Source: Shinella sumterensis (lineage in GTDB: Bacteria; Pseudomonadota; Alphaproteobacteria; Rhizobiales; Rhizobiaceae). From it: 64,000 bases of DNA. Under the pieces are notes generated by a model. That model did not search any database and was not told the DNA's origin. It saw only the letters and a list, made by a program, of their open reading frames with translations. Of the stretch, positions 19,080-27,944 are shown one piece after another. Numbering within the stretch: the first letter of the stretch is position 1; the number at the start of each line of letters is the position of its first letter. The position numbers were made by a program, and so were the translations under genes. The stretch is from contig NZ_MYFN02000004.1 in assembly GCF_004514425.2 (NCBI RefSeq), forward strand, positions 310,001 to 374,000, written 5' to 3'.

Positions 19080-20696
19080 ATGAAAAAAGACCGTATCTAT
19101 CTTTTCGACACCACGCTGCGCGATGGCCAGCAGACGCCCGGCATCGATTTTTCCGTCGAGGACAAGATCGCGATTGCCGGCATGCTGGATGCGTTCGGCC
19201 TGGATTATGTCGAGGGCGGCTATCCCGGGGCCAACCCGACGGATACGGCTTTCTTCGCAAGGAAACGCACCACGCGCGCAAAATTCGTCGCCTTCGGCAT
19301 GACCAAGCGCGCCGGCATTTCCGCCTCGAACGATCCCGGCCTCGCCGCCCTTCTCGATTCGCAAAGCGACGCGATCTGTCTCGTCGCCAAGAGCTGGGAT
19401 TACCATGTGCGCGTGGCGCTCGGCTGCACCAACGAGGAGAACCTCGAAAGCATCGCCGAATCGGTGAAGGCGGTCGTCGCCTCCGGCCGCGAGGCGATGA
19501 TCGACTGCGAGCATTTCTTCGATGGCTACAAGGCTAATCCCGGCTATGCGCTGGCCTGCGCCACCACGGCCTTTGCGTCCGGCGCGCGCTGGGTCGTGCT
19601 GTGCGACACCAATGGCGGCACGCAGCCGGCCGAGGTGCGCGCCATCGTCGAGGCCGTCATCGCCGCCGGCGTGCCGGGCGCAAACCTCGGCATCCATGCC
19701 CATAACGACACCGGACAGGCGGTCGCCAACACGCTCGCCGCCGTCGAAGCGGGCGTGCGCCAGGTTCAGGGCACGCTGAACGGCATCGGCGAACGCTGCG
19801 GCAACGCCAATCTCGTGACGCTCGTCCCGACGCTCGCGCTGAAGGAAACCTATGCCGAACGCTTCGACATCGGCATCGACGCCGACATGCTGACGGGCCT
19901 CACCAAGCTGTCGCACACGTTCGACGAACTGCTGAACCGCTCGCCCGACCATCAGGCGCCCTATGTCGGCGCCTCCGCCTTCGCCACCAAGGCCGGCATC
20001 CACGCCTCCGCGCTGCTGAAGGACCCGCGCACCTATGAGCATGTCACGCCGGAGAGCGTCGGCAACCTGCGCAAGGTCATGGTGTCGGACCAGGGCGGCA
20101 AGGCGAACTTCATCAATGCGCTGAAGCTGCGCGGCATCACCGTCGCCAAGGACGATCCGAAGCTCGATCGCCTCATCCAGATCGTCAAGGAACGCGAAGC
20201 CACCGGCTATGCCTATGAGGGTGCGGATGCGAGCTTCGCGCTCCTGGCCTACCGCACGCTCGGTTCGGTGCCGGATTTCTTCCATGTCGAGAGCTTTCGC
20301 GTGATGGTCGAGCGCCGCTACGACGCCAACGGCCAGCTCAAGACCGTCTCGGAGGCCGTGGTGCGCGTCGTCGTCGATGGCGAGACCATGATGTCCGTCG
20401 CCGAGGGCCATGGCCCGGTTAACGCGCTCGACCTCGCGCTGCGCAAGGACCTCGGCAAGTACCAGTCGGAGATCGCCGATCTGGAGCTTGCGGACTACAA
20501 GGTGCGCATCCTCAACGGCGGCACCGAGGCCATCACCCGCGTCCTGATCGAATCCACCGATGCCTCCGGCGCGCGCTGGTGGACGGTGGGCGTCTCCGAC
20601 AACATCATCGACGCCTCCTTCCAGGCGCTGATGGACAGTATCGTCTACAAGCTCCTGAAGAACCGGGGCGAGGCGGGCAAGGTCGCGGCGGAGTAA
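19080..20696 (+). CDS. cimA: (R)-citramalate synthase
   Basis: The enzyme condenses pyruvate and acetyl-CoA to citramalate, giving 2-oxobutyrate for isoleucine without threonine. The 538 residues match the long CimA type: DTTLRDGQQTPGIDFSVEDK at the start of the DRE-TIM barrel, GIHAHNDTGQAVAN with the metal His pair, and GTLNGIGERCGNANL. A LeuA-type regulatory domain occupies about the last 130 residues. GGGAACAG lies before the ATG. The gene could also be called a 2-isopropylmalate-synthase relative, but length and TGYAYEGADASF favour CimA. Confidence 0.9.
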   Translation: MKKDRIYLFDTTLRDGQQTPGIDFSVEDKIAIAGMLDAFGLDYVEGGYPGANPTDTAFFARKRTTRAKFVAFGMTKRAGISASNDPGLAALLDSQSDAICLVAKSWDYHVRVALGCTNEENLESIAESVKAVVASGREAMIDCEHFFDGYKANPGYALACATTAFASGARWVVLCDTNGGTQPAEVRAIVEAVIAAGVPGANLGIHAHNDTGQAVANTLAAVEAGVRQVQGTLNGIGERCGNANLVTLVPTLALKETYAERFDIGIDADMLTGLTKLSHTFDELLNRSPDHQAPYVGASAFATKAGIHASALLKDPRTYEHVTPESVGNLRKVMVSDQGGKANFINALKLRGITVAKDDPKLDRLIQIVKEREATGYAYEGADASFALLAYRTLGSVPDFFHVESFRVMVERRYDANGQLKTVSEAVVRVVVDGETMMSVAEGHGPVNALDLALRKDLGKYQSEIADLELADYKVRILNGGTEAITRVLIESTDASGARWWTVGVSDNIIDASFQALMDSIVYKLLKNRGEAGKVAAE

Positions 20697-20771
20697 CGCG
20701 GGCGGCAGGTTCAATGCCGCTCATGCATCCCTTCACCGGAATGAATTGGTACATTCATCGCGGTTGGAGTA

Positions 20772-20803
20772 TTCCCGTCGAAAAATCCATAAATCGACGG
20801 GAA
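20772..20803 (+). promoter_or_regulatory. 10-bp perfect hairpin covering the rarD ribosome site
   Basis: TTCCCGTCGA (20772-20781) pairs with TCGACGGGAA (20794-20803) across a 12-base AT-rich loop. The right arm contains GGGAA, the only plausible Shine-Dalgarno for rarD (ATG 20813). In RNA the stem would hide it; in DNA it could be an operator. Confidence 0.55.
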
Positions 20804-20812
20804 GTGACACCC

Positions 20813-21757
20813 ATGGCCGACGCCAATTCCTCCAGCGGCCCGCAGACCGGCGATTCGCCGCGCGGTTTCGCCTTTGCCCTGACAGCCTATGTCTTGTGGG
20901 GCTTCCTGCCGTTCTTCATGAAGGCGGTGGCGCATATCCCGGCGGCCGAGGTGGTCGCGCACCGCATCATCTGGTCTGTGCCGCTCGCCGGCCTCGTCCT
21001 CGTCTGGCTGGGCCGCACCGCCGATATCAAGGCGGCTTTGCGCTCGCCGCGCATGCTCGGCATGGCGACGCTGACGGCGGTGCTCATCACCATCAACTGG
21101 GGCATCTATGTCTGGGCCATCGGCGCGGGTCGCGCCATCGAGACGGCGCTCGGCTATTACGTCAATCCGCTGTTTTCGATCTTTCTCGGCGCCGTTCTCC
21201 TGAAGGAGAAGCTGGACCGGGCGCAGATCGTGGCGATCGCGCTTGCCGCCGTCGCCGTCGCCATTCTCGCCTTCGACGCGGGCGGTCTGCCCTGGGTGTC
21301 GCTGAGCCTGTGCGTTTCCTGGGCCTTCTACGCTTTCTGCCGCAAGGCGCTGCCGATCGGGCCGAACCAGGGCTTCTTCCTCGAAGTGCTGATCCTCAGC
21401 GTGCCGGCCATCGGCTATGTCATCTGGCTGGAATCCACGGGGCAGGGCCATTTCGGCGACACCGGCATGGCGGATGTGCTGTGGCTCCTGTCCTGCGGCA
21501 TCGTCACCGCGGTCCCGTTGATGGTCTATGCCAACGGCGCGAAGCTTCTGCGCCTCTCCACCATCGGCATCATGCAGTATATCGCGCCGACCATGATCTT
21601 CATCATCGCCGTCTTCGCCTTCGGAGAGCCCTTCGGCACGGTGAAGCTCATCGCCTTCGTCTTCATATGGGCGGCGCTTTTCATCTATTCGGGCTCCATG
21701 CTGCGCAGCGCGCGCAACCGCCGCCTGGCCGCCGCCGAAGTGAAGCCGGCCGAATAG
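20813..21757 (+). CDS. rarD: RarD-type EamA-family transporter
   Basis: The 314-residue integral membrane protein has about ten helices and the RarD hallmark start YVLWGFLPFFMKAVAHIPAA plus HRIIWSVPL. It belongs to the drug/metabolite exporter superfamily; the substrate is unknown (the E. coli gene was named for chloramphenicol sensitivity). The ATG at 20813 follows GGGAAG, which lies inside a perfect hairpin. Convergent with the LOG gene, with a terminator-like hairpin between. Confidence 0.88.
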   Translation: MADANSSSGPQTGDSPRGFAFALTAYVLWGFLPFFMKAVAHIPAAEVVAHRIIWSVPLAGLVLVWLGRTADIKAALRSPRMLGMATLTAVLITINWGIYVWAIGAGRAIETALGYYVNPLFSIFLGAVLLKEKLDRAQIVAIALAAVAVAILAFDAGGLPWVSLSLCVSWAFYAFCRKALPIGPNQGFFLEVLILSVPAIGYVIWLESTGQGHFGDTGMADVLWLLSCGIVTAVPLMVYANGAKLLRLSTIGIMQYIAPTMIFIIAVFAFGEPFGTVKLIAFVFIWAALFIYSGSMLRSARNRRLAAAEVKPAE

Positions 21758-21778
21758 CGGCCTCTGTCGCGAACGACA

Positions 21779-21815
21779 ATGGCCGGGACGTGCCCGGCCA
21801 TGATGCGATTTTCTG
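21779..21815. terminator. Bidirectional terminator candidate, rarD / LOG gene
   Basis: ATGGCCGGG (21779-21787) pairs with CCCGGCCAT (21793-21801) around a 5-base loop. A GATTTTC stretch follows shortly on the plus strand. Placed in the gap of two convergent genes. Confidence 0.6.
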
Positions 21816-21830
21816 CTGGATGACGACGCG

Positions 21831-22451
21831 TCAGAGCCGCGCGATGATCTCGGCCTCGCCCTCGCGGTCCACCTGGCTCGCCCAATGGTCGAGCAGGGTC
21901 GAGACGATCTCTTCGGGATCGTCGATGACGAGCGGCTGCACGAGATGGGCGGTGTGGATGAAGCCTTCGTCCGCCATGTGGCGGATGAGCTTGAGCATCG
22001 GATCCCAGAAGCCGCCGATATTGGCGAAGACCATCGGCTTGCGGTGGCGGCCGAGCTGCCCCCAGGTCATGATCTCCACGATTTCCTCCAGCGTGCCGAT
22101 GCCGCCCGGCAGGGCGACGAAGGCATCGGAGCGCTCGAACATCTTGTGCTTGCGCTCGTGCATGTCGGGCGTGACGATCAGTTCGCTGAGCTGGCCGAGC
22201 GAATGGCGCGTGGCCTCCATATCGATGAGGAATTGCGGTATGATACCGGTGACGCGGCCGCCATGGGCGAGCACGCCGCTGGCGACGGCGCCCATGATAC
22301 CCTTGGTGCCACCGCCATAGACGAGGCGCAGATGGTTTTCCGCCATCGCCTTGCCCAGGCTGCGCCCGGCATTGACATAGGCTGCATCGCGTCCCGGCTG
22401 GGAACCACAGTAAACACAGACGGATCGAATCGGCATTGAATGTTCGCTCAT
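21831..22451 (-). CDS. LOG-family protein (TIGR00730), cytokinin riboside phosphoribohydrolase-like
   Basis: The 206-residue Rossmann-like protein has the family motif pair VYGGGTKGIMG and LPGGIGTLEEI, plus ERKHKMFERSDAFVALP. Members hydrolyse nucleoside 5'-monophosphates such as cytokinin ribotides to base and ribose 5-phosphate; in bacteria the physiological substrate is often unclear. The ATG at 22451 is used here, with an alternative at 22436. Divergent from the LysM gene. Confidence 0.9.
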   Translation of the reverse strand: MSEHSMPIRSVCVYCGSQPGRDAAYVNAGRSLGKAMAENHLRLVYGGGTKGIMGAVASGVLAHGGRVTGIIPQFLIDMEATRHSLGQLSELIVTPDMHERKHKMFERSDAFVALPGGIGTLEEIVEIMTWGQLGRHRKPMVFANIGGFWDPMLKLIRHMADEGFIHTAHLVQPLVIDDPEEIVSTLLDHWASQVDREGEAEIIARL

Positions 22452-22611
22452 GGGTCGGATTCAGCCACCCGCCCGCGGGCCCGTCAAGGATAATGACGGA
22501 AAATGCGCGCGTGGGAGGCTCCTGAAGGCTGCAAACCTTGTGCGAGCCATCGGGAATCGATAGCAATTCGGGCAGGGAACTCCCCGGGAAACCGGGACAG
22601 AGAGAGATTTG

Positions 22612-24903
22612 ATGATGAAGAACAAGACCGGCCTGGTGGCCCTGATCGTGCTGGCGGCGGCAACGCTGCTCATGGTTTTCTTCGTGCTGCCCAACATGAG
22701 CACGGACAAGCCGGCCGAAACCACCGTCTCGACGGCCAGCGAGACGCCGGCCACGGGCGGCGGCGATACCACCACGGCAGCCGGCAAGCAGGCGCGCGGC
22801 ACGACCGAAGCCGCCGGCGAGACCGCCGCGACCGACGGTACCGCGGGTGCTGAAGCCACCCCGGCACAGGACGCGACCGCAACGCAGGAAACGGCCACGC
22901 AGGAAACCGCCAAGACGGATGCGACGCCGGCCACGCCGGGCGAGAGCTTGGTCACGCCGTCCTTCGACGTGCTGCGCGTCGAGCCCGATGGCTCCACGGT
23001 CATTGCCGGCCACGGCCAGCCGAACAGCAAGCTGGAGATCAAGAACGGCGATACGGTCGTCGCCACGGCCGATATCGGCCCGTCGGGCGATTTCGCCGCC
23101 GTCTTCGACCAGCCGCTCGCTGCCGGCGACTATCAGCTCACCCTCAACACGAAGGACGACAAGGGCACGTCGAAGACCTCCGAGGAGGTCGCGACCGTTT
23201 CCGTGCCCAAGGACGGCGCGGGCGATCTGCTTGCCATGGTCTCCCGTCCCGGCGAGGCAAGCCGCCTGATCACAGTTCCCACGACCGAGACCGCCGGCAC
23301 CGCCGCCGAGGGCGCGACCGCGACGCCGGCCGGCGAAACGGCCGACAAGCCGGCAACCGAGCCGGCAACCGAGACCGCGTCTGCGGATGCCGGTACGGCC
23401 GCAGGCGAACAGCCTGCCGCGGGCGAAACCGCCAGCGCGGCCGAGGACGCGGCAACGACATCAGGCGATGCCGCGACGGCGTCTGCTCCCGAGGCCGTCG
23501 CCAAGGAAGCGCAGGCCCGCGTTTCGGCCGTCGAGCTGGAAGGCCGGCGCATGTTCATCGCCGGCACCGCCAAGCCCGGCGCGCTGGTCCGCCTCTATGC
23601 CGATGACACGCTCGTCGGCGAAACGAAGGCGGACGAGCAGGGCCGTTTCGTGGCCGACGGCACGATCGATCTCTCGGTCGGCCGCCACACGATCCGCGCC
23701 GACGTCATGAGCGCCGATGGCGACAAGGTCGAGTTCCGCGCCTCCGTGCCGTTCGATCGGCCGGAAGGCGAGCAGGTCGCTGCCGTCGTGGCGCAGGATA
23801 ATGCGACGGGCGCCTCCGATGCCGCGCTCGGCCTGATCGGCTGCAGCACCTTCGACAAGCTGCGCGGCGATGCCGACAAGGCGCTCGCGTTGCTCAAGGG
23901 CCTCTTCGCCAACGGTGCGGTTCCCTCCGCCGAACAGCTGGCCGCAGCCCGCTCGGCGACGGAAATCGCCTTGAAGTCGCTCGCCGAATTCAAGCCGGGC
24001 GAAGAAGAGGGCGACGCCGCCTGCACGATGGCCGCCAAGGCTTCGGCCGCTGCCGCAGATGCGCTTGCCCGCCTGCGTGCGCTGCCGAAGGACACTGCTG
24101 CCGTCGGGGCCGCGCTCGGTTCCATCGAGACGGCGGTGGCGGATGCGGTCACACCGGCCATCGAGAAGGCGCAGACCATGGCCGAGAATGTCGCGGCCGC
24201 GGCTGACGGCTCCGTCGAGGCACTGGTCGAACAGACCGCGGCGATCCACCAGAAGTTCGTCGCACTCTTCGCCGATGGCCGCAACGCCACGGCGGCCGAA
24301 ATCCAGACCGGCCGCTCGGCGCTGGAAGCTGCCCTGCAGAAGATCGTCGGCTTCACCGTCCCGGCCGATACGACCGGCGACGTGGCGACGGCCATCGAGA
24401 AGCTGAAGGGCTGGGCCTCCACCGCGCTCGACCGCCTGGCCGCCGTTCCGGCCGGCGCGGGCGCGGACGCCTATCGCCAGGCGCTCGTGGCGCTGGAAGG
24501 CATGCCCTCGCTCAGCGCCGCCGCCGGCGCCGTGGAAACGACGACCGAAGGCGCAGCACCGGCGACGGCCGGCTCTTCCACCGCGGAAACCGCCGGCAGC
24601 GGCACGGCGGCGACCCCGGCAGGCGGCGAGGCCGCGGCCGAGGAGCCGGAAACGGTCGAGCAGGCGCCGCTTCAGGCCAGCAAGACCTCCGTCATCATCC
24701 GCCGCGGGGATACGCTGTGGCAGATCTCGCGCCGCATCTACGGCAAGGGCGTGCGCTACACGACGATCTATCTCGCCAACGAGGACCAGATCACCGATCC
24801 GGACCGCATTCTCCCCGGACAGGTCTTCGGCGTCCCGGACAAGACGGTGGAGACCGACGCGGCCGCCGAGGAGATGCACCGCAAGCACGTGCGCGGCAAT
24901 TGA
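22612..24903 (+). CDS. LysM-domain envelope protein with Ala/Thr-rich linkers
   Basis: The 763-residue protein starts with a membrane anchor (LVALIVLAAATLLMVFFVL). A low-complexity Ala/Thr/Glu/Pro region follows. Two Ig-like (Big-type) repeats come next, around VLRVEPDGSTVIAGHGQPNS and AVELEGRRMFIAGTAKPGA, separated by another low-complexity linker. Then comes a helical Ala-rich part, and a C-terminal LysM domain (IIRRGDTLWQISRRIYGKG) that should bind peptidoglycan. It therefore likely spans from inner membrane to cell wall. Starts at ATG 22612 or 22615 after GAGAGA; a strong terminator follows. Confidence 0.85.
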   Translation: MMKNKTGLVALIVLAAATLLMVFFVLPNMSTDKPAETTVSTASETPATGGGDTTTAAGKQARGTTEAAGETAATDGTAGAEATPAQDATATQETATQETAKTDATPATPGESLVTPSFDVLRVEPDGSTVIAGHGQPNSKLEIKNGDTVVATADIGPSGDFAAVFDQPLAAGDYQLTLNTKDDKGTSKTSEEVATVSVPKDGAGDLLAMVSRPGEASRLITVPTTETAGTAAEGATATPAGETADKPATEPATETASADAGTAAGEQPAAGETASAAEDAATTSGDAATASAPEAVAKEAQARVSAVELEGRRMFIAGTAKPGALVRLYADDTLVGETKADEQGRFVADGTIDLSVGRHTIRADVMSADGDKVEFRASVPFDRPEGEQVAAVVAQDNATGASDAALGLIGCSTFDKLRGDADKALALLKGLFANGAVPSAEQLAAARSATEIALKSLAEFKPGEEEGDAACTMAAKASAAAADALARLRALPKDTAAVGAALGSIETAVADAVTPAIEKAQTMAENVAAAADGSVEALVEQTAAIHQKFVALFADGRNATAAEIQTGRSALEAALQKIVGFTVPADTTGDVATAIEKLKGWASTALDRLAAVPAGAGADAYRQALVALEGMPSLSAAAGAVETTTEGAAPATAGSSTAETAGSGTAATPAGGEAAAEEPETVEQAPLQASKTSVIIRRGDTLWQISRRIYGKGVRYTTIYLANEDQITDPDRILPGQVFGVPDKTVETDAAAEEMHRKHVRGN

Positions 24904-24961
24904 TGCCCGACAATTTGCCGCCGGCGGTTGCGAAGCAGCCGGCGAGGACCTATCTCACACG

Positions 24962-24990
24962 GACGGCGCCCGAAAGGGCGCCGTCTTTTC
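24962..24990 (+). terminator. Rho-independent terminator of the LysM gene
   Basis: A 10-bp perfect stem (24962-24971 / 24976-24985) closed by a GAAA tetraloop and followed by TTTTC. One of the clearest terminators in the window. Confidence 0.9.
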
Positions 24991-25049
24991 ATTACGGAAA
25001 TTCCAGCATGTAAGATCGAGCCGCCGACCGCGGTTCGGTGGAGGCCAGC

Positions 25050-26945
25050 GTGGCGACGACGACGAAAAAGACGGTTTCGGCCGACAGCAGCAATCCGCTC
25101 CGGACGCTGGTCAATCTCTGGCCCTATATGTGGCCCTCCGACAGGCCGGACCTGAAGATGCGGGTGGTCTGGGCCTCGGTCTTCCTGCTCGCCTCCAAGG
25201 TCGTGCTGCTGCTCGTGCCCTATTTCTTCAAATGGGCGACGGATGCGCTGAACGGCAAGCCGGACGCCGTGGGCCTGCTGCCGGTCTTCATGCTCGGCGC
25301 CGTCATGCTGGTGCTCGCCTATAACGGCGCGCGCATCCTGCAGGCCGGCCTCAACCAGCTGCGCGATGCGCTGTTTGCCAGCGTCGGGCAATATGCGGTC
25401 CGCCAGCTGGCCTACCGCACCTTCGTTCACCTGCACCGCCTCTCGCTGCGCTTCCATCTGGAGCGGCGCACCGGCGGCCTGTCGCGCGTCATCGAGCGCG
25501 GCACCAAGGGCATCGAGACGATCGTGCGCTTCACGATCCTCAACAGCGTGCCGACCTTCATCGAATTCCTCATGACGGCCGCCATCTTCTGGTGGGGCTA
25601 CGGGCTGCAATATCTGCTCGTCACCGCCGTCACGGTCTGGCTCTACATCTGGTTCACGGTGCGCGCCTCCGACTGGCGCATCTCCATCCGCCGCTCGATG
25701 AACGACAGCGACACCGAGGCCAACACCAAGGCCATCGATTCGCTCCTGAACTTCGAGACGGTGAAGTATTTCGGCAACGAGGAGATGGAGGCCCGCCGCT
25801 TCGACCAGTCCATGGAACGCTACGAGAAGGCGGCGACCCAGGTCTGGACCTCGCTCGGCTGGCTGAACTTCGGCCAGGCGCTGATCTTCGGCGTCGGCAT
25901 GGCGGCCATGATGGCGATGTCGGCCATGGCCGTGCAGCGCGGCGAGCAGACCGTGGGCGACTTCGTCTTCATCAACGCCATGCTCATCCAGCTGGCCATT
26001 CCGCTCAACTTCATCGGTTTCGTCTACCGCGAAATCCGCCAGGGCCTGACCGATATCGAGCAGATGTTCGATCTCCTGGAGGTGGAGGAAGAGGTGCAGG
26101 ACAAGCCTGGCGCCGTCGATCTGGTCGTCTCCTCCGGCGCCATCTCCTTCCGCGACGTGCATTTCGCCTACGATCCCGCGCGGCCGATCCTCAAGGGCGT
26201 TTCCTTCGACGTGCCCGCCGGCAAGACCGTCGCGGTCGTCGGCCCGTCGGGTGCGGGCAAGTCCACGCTGTCGCGGCTGCTCTACCGCTTCTACGATGTG
26301 CAGGAGGGCGCCATCACCATCGACGGGCAGGATGTGCGCGACGTCACGCAGAAGAGCCTGCGCCATGTCATCGGCATGGTGCCGCAGGATACCGTGCTGT
26401 TCAACGACACGATCGCCTACAACATCCGCTATGGCCGGCCGGATGCGACCCAGGAAGAGGTGGTCGCTGCCGCCGAGGCCGCGCAGATCGGCCCCTTCAT
26501 CCATCAGCTGCCCGAGGGCTTCAAGGCGATGGTGGGCGAGCGCGGGCTGAAGCTTTCCGGCGGCGAGAAGCAGCGTGTCGCCATCGCGCGCACCATCCTG
26601 AAGAGCCCGCCCATCCTCATCCTCGACGAGGCAACCTCCGCGCTCGACACGCGTACGGAGCAGGAAATCCAGGCGGCGCTCGATGTCGTCTCGCAGAACC
26701 GCACGACGCTTGTCATCGCGCACCGCCTGTCCACCGTCATCTCCGCCGACGAGATCATCGTGCTGAAGGACGGCGCGATCGCCGAGCGCGGCACCCATGG
26801 CGAACTCATGCAGCGCGACGACGGCCTCTACGCCTCCATGTGGAACCGCCAGCGCGAGGCCGTCCAGGCCGAGGAACGCCTCAAGCAGGTGCGCGAAAGC
26901 GACGATCTCGGGATTGTCGTGCGCGGTGCGCCGGCGGCGGAGTGA
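25050..26945 (+). CDS. Atm1-type ABC transporter (half-size, heavy metal / Fe-S related exporter)
   Basis: The 631-residue fusion has six N-terminal membrane helices and a C-terminal ATPase. The membrane part has Atm1-like NFETVKYFGNEEMEARRFD. The nucleotide domain has Walker [10 protein letters not shown], signature LSGGEKQR, Walker B ILILDEATSALD and the H-loop His in IAHRLST. Relatives export glutathione-linked metals or a sulfur compound for Fe-S assembly. GTG at 25050 is chosen because GGAGG lies five bases upstream, rather than GTG at 25038. A heptad-repeat hairpin follows, then psd. Confidence 0.92.
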   Translation: MATTTKKTVSADSSNPLRTLVNLWPYMWPSDRPDLKMRVVWASVFLLASKVVLLLVPYFFKWATDALNGKPDAVGLLPVFMLGAVMLVLAYNGARILQAGLNQLRDALFASVGQYAVRQLAYRTFVHLHRLSLRFHLERRTGGLSRVIERGTKGIETIVRFTILNSVPTFIEFLMTAAIFWWGYGLQYLLVTAVTVWLYIWFTVRASDWRISIRRSMNDSDTEANTKAIDSLLNFETVKYFGNEEMEARRFDQSMERYEKAATQVWTSLGWLNFGQALIFGVGMAAMMAMSAMAVQRGEQTVGDFVFINAMLIQLAIPLNFIGFVYREIRQGLTDIEQMFDLLEVEEEVQDKPGAVDLVVSSGAISFRDVHFAYDPARPILKGVSFDVPAGKTVAVVGPSGAGKSTLSRLLYRFYDVQEGAITIDGQDVRDVTQKSLRHVIGMVPQDTVLFNDTIAYNIRYGRPDATQEEVVAAAEAAQIGPFIHQLPEGFKAMVGERGLKLSGGEKQRVAIARTILKSPPILILDEATSALDTRTEQEIQAALDVVSQNRTTLVIAHRLSTVISADEIIVLKDGAIAERGTHGELMQRDDGLYASMWNRQREAVQAEERLKQVRESDDLGIVVRGAPAAE

Positions 26946-26951
26946 GAATGC

Positions 26952-27034
26952 GCGAATAGGAAGTTGCGAATAGCGAATAGGGAAAGAACCTTTCTCGCTA
27001 TTCGCTATTCGCTATTCGCTATTCGCTATTCGCG
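26952..27034. repeat. Heptad palindromic repeat element A (GAATAGC units)
   Basis: The left side has GCGAATAGG (26952-26960) and two tandem GCGAATA units (26966-26980). The right side has five perfect tandem CGCTATT units (26996-27030) plus CGCG. The arms are reverse complements, so transcribed RNA would fold into a long AU/GC hairpin of variable register. Same element type as at 27837-27909 and 47649-47731. Confidence 0.9.
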
Positions 27035-27081
27035 ACTGCCTGCCGCTTAATCCCACGTCCTAAAACATTGCCCCCATCGCC

Positions 27082-27109
27082 ATTTCACGCTAGGTCGATG
27101 GCGTGAAAT
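27082..27109 (+). promoter_or_regulatory. 9-bp dyad upstream of psd
   Basis: ATTTCACGC (27082-27090) and GCGTGAAAT (27101-27109) form a perfect inverted repeat with a 10-base spacer, ending 18 bases before the psd ATG. Centre-to-centre spacing of 19 bases (about two helical turns) suits a dimeric regulator, but an RNA hairpin is equally possible. Confidence 0.5.
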
Positions 27110-27127
27110 TGTCAGGAGATGTCGAAG

Positions 27128-27826
27128 ATGAGTTTGGTCGATACAGTCCGCAGCACCCTGGTGCCGATCCATCGGGAGGGCTGGAAGTTCGTGGCCGGCT
27201 TCTTCGTCGTCTCGCTTCTCCTGGGGCTGCTCTGGACGCCGCTGATGTGGATCGGCTTCGTGCTGACCGCCTGGTGCGCCTACTTCTTCCGTGATCCCGA
27301 GCGCCTGACCCCGCAGGACGACGACCTCGTCATCAGTCCGGCCGACGGCCGCGTCTCTGCCATCGCCCTGATGACGCCGCCGGTGGAGCTCGAGCTGGGC
27401 GACCAGCCGATGCTGCGCATCTCGGTGTTCATGAATGTCTTCAACTGCCATGTGAACCGCGCGCCCATGCGCGGCCGCATCACGCGCGTCGCCTATCGCG
27501 CCGGGAAATTCCTCAACGCCGATCTCGACAAGGCGAGCCAGGAGAACGAGCGCAACGGCCTCGTCATCGAAAGCGCGCATGGTCAAATCGGCGTGGTGCA
27601 GATCGCCGGCCTCGTCGCGCGCCGCATCCTGTGCTGGAGCACGATGAACGATCATCTCGACGCAGGCGAGCGCTTCGGCCTCATTCGCTTCGGCTCGCGC
27701 CTCGACGTGTTCCTGCCGGCCGGCGCGCAGCCGCGCGTCAGCGTCGGGCAGACGGCCATTGCCGGTGAAACCGTGCTGGCGGAATTCGGCTCTGCCAAGG
27801 GGCCGGTGGTGAGCCGCAGGGGATAG
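27128..27826 (+). CDS. psd: Phosphatidylserine decarboxylase proenzyme
   Basis: The enzyme makes phosphatidylethanolamine from phosphatidylserine. The 232-residue short form has an N-terminal membrane segment (about 21-50), the motif [11 protein letters not shown], active-site [13 protein letters not shown] and the self-cleavage site IRFGSRLD. Ser190 should become the pyruvoyl group of the alpha chain. The ATG at 27128 is chosen over 27119 because AGGAG directly abuts the earlier ATG. It precedes pssA, which makes its substrate, but the gap is 118 bases and contains a second heptad repeat. Confidence 0.95.
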   Translation: MSLVDTVRSTLVPIHREGWKFVAGFFVVSLLLGLLWTPLMWIGFVLTAWCAYFFRDPERLTPQDDDLVISPADGRVSAIALMTPPVELELGDQPMLRISVFMNVFNCHVNRAPMRGRITRVAYRAGKFLNADLDKASQENERNGLVIESAHGQIGVVQIAGLVARRILCWSTMNDHLDAGERFGLIRFGSRLDVFLPAGAQPRVSVGQTAIAGETVLAEFGSAKGPVVSRRG

Positions 27827-27836
27827 GAGTTTGGAG

Positions 27837-27909
27837 GCGAATAGCGAATAGCGAATAGGGATCGCATCATTTGTCTTCCTCTATTCGCTACTCCCTATTC
27901 GCTATTCGC
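27837..27909. repeat. Heptad palindromic repeat element B (GAATAGC units)
   Basis: Three tandem GCGAATA units (27837-27858) face CTATTCGCTA (27881-27890) and CCCTATTCGCTATTCGCC (27893-27910) in opposite orientation. The element sits between psd and pssA and can fold into an extended hairpin. Confidence 0.9.
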
Positions 27910-27944
27910 CGCTGATTATTCACTGTATCGAACGAGCGAAACCG

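Noticed and set aside
26952-27034. Tandem repeat considered as a CRISPR array
   Set aside because: Units are seven bases with no spacers and inverted arms; this is a palindromic intergenic element, not CRISPR.
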